This document shows positions 1-5,738 of a stretch of 9,671 nt of DNA, piece by piece. A program made the translations under genes and the position numbers. Under the pieces are notes generated by a model. The model saw only the letters and a list, made by a program, of their open reading frames with translations. It was not told the DNA's origin and did not search any database. The stretch's first letter is position 1; every line of letters begins with the position of its first letter. The stretch covers positions 1-9,671 of the forward strand of contig QIGA01000127.1 of NCBI GenBank assembly GCA_003229915.1. Reading direction: 5' to 3'. The stretch is from Chloroflexota bacterium. GTDB lineage: Bacteria > Chloroflexota > Dehalococcoidia > SZUA-161.

Positions 1-69
1 AAAGGGACGAAAGCAAAAATAGAGAAAACTACAGTAGTCGTGGTCCAAGTTGCAGTTTCGCATCTGGTA

Positions 70-478
70 TTAACTAGCTCCTACCCCAACGGCACCTTGG
101 TAGTGCTTCATGCTATCCTCAAAGGTAACGGACCTCGTATACCTCTGCACCATCTCCAGTGATTCCCACCTGCCTAAGTCTTTGATTGTCATGGGGTCTA
201 CTCCTGCCTTTCTGAGCAGACAGGCAAACGTCCTGCGGAAGGTGTGAGGGTTGCAGGGAAGGCCTGTTTCTTTCTCCAGGCGATTGAGCATAGAGACGAT
301 TCCCCACCTGTTGAGTCCCCATATGACCGCGCCATTGGGCTGAAACTCAGTCAGCCAAGCGTTCAGGTAGGTCTCTGTGAGAGACCCAAAACGGCGCATA
401 GCCTTCTTTGGTGGCCTTGCCCAGCAGCGTCCTCACAGTGCCATTCTGCCAGTCGATGTCGTGCATCCTGTCTGGCAA
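70..478 (-). pseudogene. Tyrosine recombinase (phage-type integrase) remnant, frameshifted and lacking its N-terminal half
   Basis: This is the C-terminal catalytic part of a tyrosine site-specific recombinase, the enzyme that integrates and excises mobile elements. The frame at 399-70 reads HTFRR (His52 and Arg55, counted from the Met at 399), LGRW (Trp78 in the His/Trp position) and RYT (Tyr87, the nucleophile). Just upstream a different minus-strand frame (about 478-404) reads DIDWQNGTVRTLLGKATKE, the beta-hairpin carrying the catalytic Lys. Skipping one base near 403 joins the two frames, so the gene carries a one-base frameshift or there is a sequence error. The box I segment with the first catalytic Arg and the whole DNA-binding N-terminal domain are absent: only about 40 bp separate the readable part from the tRNA fragment at 520. 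Intact family members are usually 300-400 residues. It is therefore a dead remnant facing the attachment-site fragment. Family assignment is firm; the exact left limit of the pseudogene is approximate. Confidence 0.85.
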
Positions 479-519
479 TTGTGGAAATCGGCGTTTTGTT
501 AAGCAGTTTGAACGTGCCA

Positions 520-570
520 GGTCGGCTCATAACCGATTGGTCGTAGGTTCGAATCCTGCCGGGCCCACCA
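520..570 (+). other. 3' fragment of a tRNA gene with anticodon CAT (probable attachment-site remnant)
   Basis: The fragment starts at the anticodon arm: stem GTCGG/CCGAT (521-525 and 533-537) with loop CTCATAA, anticodon CAT at 528-530. It continues with a five-base variable loop, a T arm GTAGG/CCTGC around TTCGAAT (543-559), the acceptor 3' strand CGGGCCC (560-566), discriminator A and an encoded CCA (568-570). The sequence before 520 gives neither a D arm nor the matching 5' acceptor strand GGGCCCG, so this is not a functional tRNA. The anticodon stem lacks the three G:C pairs of initiator tRNA, so the parent was elongator Met or the Ile tRNA that is modified at C34. A 3' tRNA end beside an integrase is the usual trace of integration into a tRNA gene. 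The orientation puts the element to the left and the original chromosome to the right. Confidence 0.85.
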
Positions 571-1126
571 TTTGCCCCCCCCCAAAAACAGCGAACAGAA
601 CGCGAGTCAGTTGCTACATCTCAATCTTGAGTGTATTTATGATGGGATTGCGTCGCTTTGCTCGCAGTCTATCGTGACGATTGAAATCGCCGCCACTGAG
701 GATGAAAATGGTAGCTCAACCGAAACTCATTGGGATAGGTTGGCCGACGTCGGCCAACCTATCCCACTCAATACTGCCAACCTGTATTTTCTGAACAATG
801 ATACCTAACCCCCCGATTTTTGAATCCAATCGCTATTTCGGGGTTCCCTATCTTGCCTGACCTTCTACTTAGCACTCAGGGCTTTCAAACACCCGTCTTC
901 ATAGAGAACAATGTGGAGCCCATTCATATACTGCCTCTGCTCACAACTATGCTTATCTTAACTTTTCCTCCCGATTTTTCGCCCTGTCTTGCCACTGACC
1001 GGGCCAGCAATCTAACACCATCTCCAGCGCCAGCGAGTACATGAACGCCTCAAACCAGTTGCCAGACTGGCCCCAACGAGGCTACAAACCGACTCCGTTT
1101 CGTGCCCTGCAAGTGACTTCTTATGG
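571..1126. other. Gene-free stretch between the integration junction and the surface-protein operon
   Basis: No reading frame here has a plausible start signal or recognisable protein. The stretch opens with a run of nine C (575-583) directly behind the tRNA fragment and contains the long palindrome listed separately. The ten bases CCCGATTTTT occur twice, about 157 bp apart (around 813 and 970). It may be eroded sequence beside the integration site. Confidence 0.6.
731..766. repeat. Perfect 36-bp palindrome with no loop
   Basis: Each arm is 18 bases, TGGGATAGGTTGGCCGAC, followed immediately by its exact reverse complement, with the centre between 748 and 749. No T-run follows on either strand, so a simple intrinsic terminator is not obvious. 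It could be a transcript hairpin, a remnant of a small inverted-repeat element, or a binding site for a dimeric protein. The sequence alone does not decide. Confidence 0.9.
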
Positions 1127-1132
1127 TATAAT
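1105..1132 (+). promoter_or_regulatory. Extended -10 promoter for the surface-protein operon
   Basis: TATAAT lies at 1127-1132, preceded by TGG at 1124-1126, which gives an extended -10 element. The -35 region (about 1105-1110) is poor, as is common with extended -10 promoters. The predicted start of transcription near 1139 leaves a leader of roughly 40 bases before the first gene. Confidence 0.7.
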
Positions 1133-1180
1133 CGTACAAAACCCAGGTGTCTGAAACGAGACTGACAGGAGATGAAAAGC

Positions 1181-2161
1181 ATGGCCTGGAGGCGATTCCT
1201 TGTTGTATTGGCTGTACTTACAGTGCTTCTGCTTTCAGCCTTTCCGGCTATTGCTGAGGCCCCACCACTCCCTCCCAGCCGATTCTATGGTGCGGTGCAA
1301 CTGGACGGCATGCCCGTGCCCGATGGCACCGCTATAACGGCCACAATCGCAGGGGATACCTACACCACAACTACCCCAGCTACCCCAGCGACATATGGCA
1401 ACTCAACATACGCATTAAGACTAGAGCCGCCGCGTGGCAAATCCTACAATGAGGGAACCCAGGTAATCTTCACGATAGGAAACTATACCGCAGACCAGAC
1501 AGGCAGTTGGGAAATGGGCGGCAACACACTACTGGATATTTCCGCCTCAATCCCACCTCCGCAATCACCGACACCCCCACCCCTACCAACACCTGCGCCC
1601 ACGCCTACCCCATCGCCCACGTTAGCACCGACGGCTACGCCTACACCAACGCCTGTACCAACACTCGCGCCAAGTCCAACTCTCTCCGCAACACCGCTAA
1701 GTACAGAGGTCGTAACCAATGCGTGGACCACTGTTATCATAGCCTTGTGTGTAGGCATACTGGTTGTCAGCGTCATGTTTGCAGCATACCTGCTTTGGAA
1801 ATACCGCATCCGTCCCGGCAAACCAAGGGGCACGAAAACAGGGGTGAAGAAGCCACGGGTGGAGAAACCAGAGAGCAATAATACAGATGGCGAGGTGCCA
1901 GGAGGAGAGATGAGCATGAGATGGCAAGACAGGTTGATGCTGAAGATGATGACCAACAAACTGGTGATCAAGATATTCAGCATACCCATTGTCCTGAAAG
2001 TGATGATGTGGGAGACCAATGTATTCCTTTCGATCATGTCGCTGTTTAAGGGGAAGAAAGCAGAGGGCGTGAAGGCAGACGAAGCGCAAACAGAAGGCAA
2101 GACGACCGGAGAGGGGAAAGCAGAGGGGGAAAAGACCGACGAAGAGAAACCAGAGGAGTAA
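1181..2161 (+). CDS. Secreted, membrane-anchored protein with one beta-type domain, Pro/Thr stalk and long charged cytoplasmic tail; function unknown
   Basis: I do not recognise a named family. Numbered from the chosen ATG, residues 1-25 form a signal peptide ending AIA. About 34-122 is a compact domain opening with RFYGAVQLDG and VPDGT, strand-rich and free of Cys, suggesting a small beta-sandwich. Residues 125-175 are a Pro/Thr-rich stalk. A transmembrane helix (about 183-206) is followed by a basic stretch, implying an outside domain and an inside tail. The tail contains a Met-rich amphipathic or hydrophobic stretch (about 251-290) and ends in a Lys/Glu/Gly-rich segment. The in-frame ATG at 1172 was rejected because AGGAG (1167-1171) abuts it, whereas this ATG sits nine bases downstream. 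The protein is a close paralogue of the next gene, which starts 20 bp after the stop, so the two are probably co-transcribed. A cell-surface or envelope role is inference. Confidence 0.85.
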   Translation: MAWRRFLVVLAVLTVLLLSAFPAIAEAPPLPPSRFYGAVQLDGMPVPDGTAITATIAGDTYTTTTPATPATYGNSTYALRLEPPRGKSYNEGTQVIFTIGNYTADQTGSWEMGGNTLLDISASIPPPQSPTPPPLPTPAPTPTPSPTLAPTATPTPTPVPTLAPSPTLSATPLSTEVVTNAWTTVIIALCVGILVVSVMFAAYLLWKYRIRPGKPRGTKTGVKKPRVEKPESNNTDGEVPGGEMSMRWQDRLMLKMMTNKLVIKIFSIPIVLKVMMWETNVFLSIMSLFKGKKAEGVKADEAQTEGKTTGEGKAEGEKTDEEKPEE

Positions 2162-2181
2162 AGAGTACAAGGGCAACCAAT

Positions 2182-2805
2182 ATGTCCAGTCTGAAAGTTC
2201 TAGCTTCGATTGCGGTTGGCATTTTACTCCTTTTGCCAGCCATAGCTTTCGCCCAGGGCGTTCAACTACCCTGCCGCTTCTACGGCACGGTGCAGATAGA
2301 TGGCAATGACGTCCCCGATGGTACAGTCATAACAGCCATAATAGAAGGCAACCCACATTTCACAGTCACTCCAGCCGCTAGGTATGGCCCTTCAACATAT
2401 GCTCTCAAAATAAAGCCTCCGCTCGGTACCTTCTATAATGACGGTACACCGATAACCTTCAAAATAGATGACTATGACGCTGCGGAGACGGCAACCTGGG
2501 TAGCCGGGGGCAACATAGAGCTGAATCTCACTGTCTCCACAGCGCCTGCACCTACGCCTACGCCTACGCCGACAACCACACTCACACCCCCACCTACACC
2601 CACCCCCATCACTGCGCCCACACCAAGTCCAATCACTACGCCAGCACCTACCATAGCACCCGCTCCAACGCCCCAGAAAACATCGTCCGTAAACCTGGGC
2701 AAAATCATCGGATTGATTTTCTTCGGCGTAGTTGATGTAATACTGATAGGGCTGTTGATATACCTGGTATGGAGATTCCTCATGCGCCCCGAAGAACAGC
2801 CATAA
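2182..2805 (+). CDS. Paralogous secreted, membrane-anchored protein with Pro/Thr stalk and short tail; function unknown
   Basis: This is the second copy of the pair. Residues 1-24 are a signal peptide ending AFA. Residues 31-119 match the domain of the upstream gene throughout: RFYGTVQIDG, VPDGTVITA, STYALKIKPP, YNDGT and a GGN near the end. Residues 120-165 are a Pro/Thr stalk, encoded partly by tandem CCTACG-like codon pairs near 2551-2570. A transmembrane helix spans about 173-197, and only ten residues (WRFLMRPEEQP region) remain inside. It thus lacks the roughly 120-residue cytoplasmic tail of its neighbour. AAGGG at 2169-2173 lies eight bases before the ATG and supports the start. The lone Cys31 follows LP and is not a lipobox. 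Tandem duplication followed by loss or gain of the tail is the likely history. The two may act together at the cell surface, but nothing in the sequence names a ligand. Confidence 0.85.
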   Translation: MSSLKVLASIAVGILLLLPAIAFAQGVQLPCRFYGTVQIDGNDVPDGTVITAIIEGNPHFTVTPAARYGPSTYALKIKPPLGTFYNDGTPITFKIDDYDAAETATWVAGGNIELNLTVSTAPAPTPTPTPTTTLTPPPTPTPITAPTPSPITTPAPTIAPAPTPQKTSSVNLGKIIGLIFFGVVDVILIGLLIYLVWRFLMRPEEQP

Positions 2806-3536
2806 TCTCAAACGCTGCCCCTCGTAACTGTCTGCCTCGGCCAATTTCCACAACAGTACTAAAGTACGAGTCGGAAAAGTACCTAAATGGGATTGTTGCG
2901 CCCCCATCACTGAGAGCACAATAGCCAGTAAAGACCAGGTAGCTGGAAGTGTCCTGAGAATGTGCCGCGACTCAAACCCTTCCGATGCCCCGGTAACAGA
3001 AGCGGCGATTTCAAAGAGCACATAGTGATCCCAGAGAAAAGAGTCGACAACAATGAGAGCGTCACCAAGTCGTATAGCATATCTCTGGCTGATGGTGAAC
3101 GAGATCGTTGAAGACATTTTATACCTCACCATCGGCAATCTGCGTAACGACTCACCCCCACGATCAAAATAGAGAAGCCAGACTTAGGAACAGCTTCATC
3201 CACGCCACTCCTCGAAGCCGCGAAGACAGAGCCGAAGGTACAACCGAGGACAACAAACTGGATCCATCGCCAGCAGGACCATTGCGGTCCAGAGAACACA
3301 GCGTTGTTCTCCCGAAGCATCACGTGTCTACACTCAATCCGCTATAGTCCTGAATAACCAATCCCGCGAGCTAGCAGCCCCTAATGGCCCCCCCTCTGCA
3401 CACGCAAAAACAGCATTTGTTTCAACGTCGCTGGCAATATCCTTGTGCTCACGACTGTCCCCGGTGCACAACCCTAGAGGCAAGCGCCTCCTGTTTCGCC
3501 AAAGGCTCTGGAGCGATGTCTACATATTAAGGAAGG
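2806..3536. other. Long stretch without a confident gene
   Basis: No frame here is convincing. The best is on the minus strand: an ATG at 3117 preceded by GAGG opens a frame through the whole stretch, but it then runs antisense into the second surface-protein gene as Arg/Cys-rich sequence without a natural end. A short hairpin GAGGC/GCCTC (3477-3490) lies upstream of the zinc-ribbon promoter, and a weaker GGACC/GGTCC pair lies near 3280. No terminator with a T-run follows the surface-protein operon. The stretch may hold decayed coding sequence. Confidence 0.5.
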
Positions 3537-3565
3537 TTGCTGAGAACCGCTTTTTGTGGTATATC
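3537..3565 (+). promoter_or_regulatory. Candidate promoter for the zinc-ribbon gene
   Basis: TTGCTG (3537-3542) and TATATC (3560-3565) are separated by 17 bases, and TGG precedes the -10 element. Transcription would start near 3572, only a few bases before the ATG at 3575, so the mRNA would have almost no leader. Confidence 0.45.
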
Positions 3566-3574
3566 TGAAGAGCA

Positions 3575-4276
3575 ATGAGCAAGGCAAAACAACTCTATGA
3601 ACTTCAGGAGACCGACCTCGATATCGCACACAAAGCCGAAACCCTTGCACATGTAAAAGAGCAAATAGGGAAGGATGACGAACTAGTATCAGCACGAGCT
3701 GCCCTCGATACAGCCCACAAACACCTGCTCGATTTGGAGCACCAACAGCGAACAGCGGAATGGGGGGTTAACGAGCTAGCGACGAAAATAACCACTGAGG
3801 AAAAGAAGCTCTACGAAGGCTCGGTAAAGAACCCTCGAGAGCTAATGAGTCTCCAACAGGAGATAGATCTGATAAAGGGACAGCGCGGAGAGCGAGAAGA
3901 GCAACTCCTCACGGTAATGATGGAAGTGGATGCCGCTCAGCGGGATGTTACTCTGAAACGTGACGGATTGGCAGTTATGGAGAAAGAGTGGGCGAAGAAC
4001 CAGAAGCGGCTTTCCAGAGAACAGACAGAGCTCGAGGCTGACTTGGCCACGCTGGCACAAAGGAGAGACCTCCTCCTCAAGCAGATAGACTCGGCCAGCA
4101 TCAATATCTATGAGGAGCTGCGCCGTGTCAAACAGGGACTGGCCGTAGCCAAGTTGGTGCAGGGTAGATGCCAAGGATGCCGAATCAGCCTCCCCGTATC
4201 CGCTCAGCAGAAAGCCAGGATGGGGCAAAAACTGGCAACTTGCAGCAACTGTGGTCGGATATTGTATATGGATTAG
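3575..4276 (+). CDS. Coiled-coil protein with C-terminal C4 zinc ribbon (COG1579 / DUF164 type)
   Basis: The 233-residue protein has a long helical part, about residues 5-180, rich in Glu, Lys, Gln and Leu and predicted to form an antiparallel coiled coil. It ends with a zinc ribbon made of CQGC (Cys199, Cys202) and CSNC (Cys223, Cys226). Length and layout match the COG1579 family of predicted nucleic-acid-binding zinc-ribbon proteins. Residues MSKAKQLYELQETDLDI are the usual family start, which fixes the start codon although only a weak GAAGAG precedes it. The biochemical role of the family is not firmly established; structural studies of relatives point to nucleic-acid or protein binding. 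The gene is followed by rnpB after about 90 bp on the same strand, a neighbourhood I recall from other bacteria, but rnpB appears to have its own promoter. Confidence 0.92.
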   Translation: MSKAKQLYELQETDLDIAHKAETLAHVKEQIGKDDELVSARAALDTAHKHLLDLEHQQRTAEWGVNELATKITTEEKKLYEGSVKNPRELMSLQQEIDLIKGQRGEREEQLLTVMMEVDAAQRDVTLKRDGLAVMEKEWAKNQKRLSREQTELEADLATLAQRRDLLLKQIDSASINIYEELRRVKQGLAVAKLVQGRCQGCRISLPVSAQQKARMGQKLATCSNCGRILYMD

Positions 4277-4324
4277 CGGCGAGCAGCCTAAGAGAAGCAC
4301 CGCCATCGATTCTTTCAGCGTCAG

Positions 4325-4353
4325 TTGTGCTCAAGTCGCCTTTGCGGTAAACT
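4325..4353 (+). promoter_or_regulatory. Candidate promoter for RNase P RNA
   Basis: TTGTGC (4325-4330) and TAAACT (4348-4353) are 17 bases apart. The expected start of transcription near 4360 agrees with the start of the P1 helix of the RNA at 4364. Both boxes are imperfect matches to the sigma-70 consensus, so the fit in position is the main support. Confidence 0.5.
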
Positions 4354-4363
4354 GAATATGGGT

Positions 4364-4755
4364 CAAGTAAGCCGGGTGACCGCCCTCTTTTGGCAAGATG
4401 CCAGAGGGGGAGGAAAGTCCGAGCTCCACCGGGCAGGATGCTGGGTAACGCCCAGGAGGGGTGACCCTACGGAAAGTGCCACAGAAACATACCGGCCCGC
4501 TCAGTGCGGACTAAGGGTGAAATGGTGAGGTAAGAGCTCACCAGCGGCCGGGTGACCGGTCGGCTGGGCAAACCCCATCCGGAGCAAGACCGAATAGGAG
4601 GACGGCAAGGACGCCCGGCCTGTCCTCGGGTTGGTCGCTTGAGGTGGCGGGTAACTGCCATCCTAGATAGATGGTCACCACTTGACCAGAAGCAGGATGA
4701 AGGCTTCGGCCGTAAACTGCTCTCTGTCAAGTACAGAACTCGGCTTACAGGCTTG
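4364..4755 (+). ncRNA. rnpB: RNase P RNA, bacterial type A
   Basis: This is the catalytic RNA that removes 5' leaders from precursor tRNAs. The ends pair as helix P1: TAAGCCG (4368-4374) with CGGCTTA (4741-4747), extended outward by CAAG and CTTG across a small bulge. The conserved core is clear: GAGGAAAGTCC (4410-4420), GGAAAGTGCCACAGAAA (4471-4487), GAGCAAGACCGAATAG (4582-4597), AGATAGATGGTCACCAC (4665-4681) and ACAGAACTCGGCTTA (4733-4747). The first and last of these form P4 of the active centre. Helix order and the P15 to P17 region resemble the ancestral A type. The exact 5' and 3' ends are estimates from P1. The reading frames that overlap this region are chance openings. Confidence 0.96.
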
Positions 4756-4766
4756 CTTGGCTATCG

Positions 4767-4801
4767 TGAAGCGGCCATTCACAAGTAAAATGGCCGCTTC
4801 A
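4767..4801 (+). terminator. Hairpin after rnpB, probable terminator
   Basis: TGAAGCGGCCAT (4767-4778) pairs perfectly with ATGGCCGCTTCA (4790-4801) around an 11-base loop. It begins 12 bases after the RNase P RNA. No T-run follows, so termination or 3'-end protection is inferred from position and stem strength. Confidence 0.55.
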
Positions 4802-4835
4802 TCCAATTCAGGCATAGGTACGACAAAGGGCAAGA

Positions 4836-5615
4836 ATGGGAAGCGATCTTTCAAAAGATGCGATCCTTCAAGGTCTAACCACCCAGTTTATCGGCCGGAA
4901 CCTCTTCTTCTATCGCACCGTATCCTCAACCATGGACCTGGCCAAAAAGGCGGCAAGGGAAGGCGCAGCGGAGGGAACGACAGTTGTCGCTGAGGAACAG
5001 ACGCGGGGAAAGGGTCGACTGGGGCGCTCCTGGATCAATCCCCCGGGGGTCATCGCGACATCCGTTATCCTCCGCCCTGAAATCAGTCGGCTTCTCCGCC
5101 TCACCATGGTGGCATCCTTAGCGACAAGTCGCTGTATCGAGCGAGCTACCGGGCTGGAAACCACCATCAAGTGGCCCAACGACGTCCTCATCAACGATAA
5201 AAAGGTGAGTGGCATCTTGGCCGAGAGCGCGCTGCGCGGGCAGTCAGTCGATTGGGCTGTCATTGGCATCGGCATAAACGTCAATTTTGATTCCAAGGCT
5301 TTCCCTGAGATCGCCGACATTGCCACCAGCCTCTCCACTGAACTGGGGCGAGAGGTTTCTCAATTGAAAATACTGCTGCACTTGCTTCACGAGATGGAGC
5401 AAGTCTACCTGGCACTGCGTGAGAGTAAGCCTATACATGAGGAGTGGCGGAGTCGCCTGGAAACATTGGGGCAGATGGTAGAGGTGACATCAGGCAACAG
5501 GGTGGAAGCGGGCTATGCTGAGTCGGTGGACAGCGATGGCTCTCTGCTGCTGCGACGCGCCGACGGCAGCCTTGTCCCAATCATAGCTGGAGAAGTCACC
5601 CTGCGTGCCCGGTAG
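4836..5615 (+). CDS. birA: Biotin-[acetyl-CoA-carboxylase] ligase, catalytic type without HTH
   Basis: This cytoplasmic enzyme activates biotin with ATP to biotinoyl-AMP and transfers it to the acceptor lysine of biotin carboxyl carrier proteins, so it serves acetyl-CoA carboxylase and related enzymes. The 259 residues show the biotin-protein ligase signature GKGRLGRSW (58-66, adenylate-binding loop), KWPNDVLI (112-119), KKVSGILAE with catalytic Lys123 (122-130), GIGINVN (144-150) and a C-terminal SH3-like domain from about 212. TVSSTMDLAK near the N-terminus is the usual biotin/ATP pocket start. The DNA-binding winged helix of the E. coli protein (321 residues) is absent, so this form should not repress biotin genes directly. 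AAAGGG (4825-4830), five bases before the ATG, supports the start. The gene follows rnpB, is separated from it by a hairpin, and converges with the slipin gene. Confidence 0.95.
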   Translation: MGSDLSKDAILQGLTTQFIGRNLFFYRTVSSTMDLAKKAAREGAAEGTTVVAEEQTRGKGRLGRSWINPPGVIATSVILRPEISRLLRLTMVASLATSRCIERATGLETTIKWPNDVLINDKKVSGILAESALRGQSVDWAVIGIGINVNFDSKAFPEIADIATSLSTELGREVSQLKILLHLLHEMEQVYLALRESKPIHEEWRSRLETLGQMVEVTSGNRVEAGYAESVDSDGSLLLRRADGSLVPIIAGEVTLRAR

Positions 5616-5652
5616 TTGTTGCAGGCCAGCTCCACGATTTGCGCAAAATAGA

Positions 5653-5679
5653 TCGGGCTGGTCGTAACGACCAGCCCGA
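5653..5679. terminator. Hairpin between convergent birA and slipin genes, probable bidirectional terminator
   Basis: TCGGGCTGGTCG (5653-5664) pairs perfectly with CGACCAGCCCGA (5668-5679) around a TAA loop. It stands 38 bp after the birA stop and 59 bp after the slipin stop on the other strand. T-runs are lacking, with only short A stretches on either side. Confidence 0.6.
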
Positions 5680-5738
5680 AATGCCAGACACAATCCGTCT
5701 ATTACACAATGAAACTCACGCTACTCAAAATCACTGCG

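Noticed and set aside
520..570. Complete tRNA-Met gene
   Set aside because: No D arm and no complementary 5' acceptor strand precede the anticodon arm, so only the 3' half exists.
1558..1715. CRISPR-like or tandem DNA repeat in the stalk-coding region
   Set aside because: The repetition is short and irregular and is explained by Pro/Thr codons in the protein stalk; there are no spacers of constant length.
1483..2243. Several open frames opposite and overlapping the first surface-protein gene
   Set aside because: They are Val/Gly-rich or low-complexity shadows of the Pro/Thr stalk codons; the plus-strand frame has signal peptide, anchor, RBS and a paralogue.
2392..2805. Minus-strand open frame antisense to the second surface-protein gene
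   Set aside because: Its product there is an Arg/Cys/Gly-rich string created by the complement of the Pro/Thr codon repeats; the plus-strand gene explains the region.
4325..4993. Open frames across the RNase P RNA region
   Set aside because: The conserved RNase P RNA core accounts for the sequence, and the translations resemble no protein.
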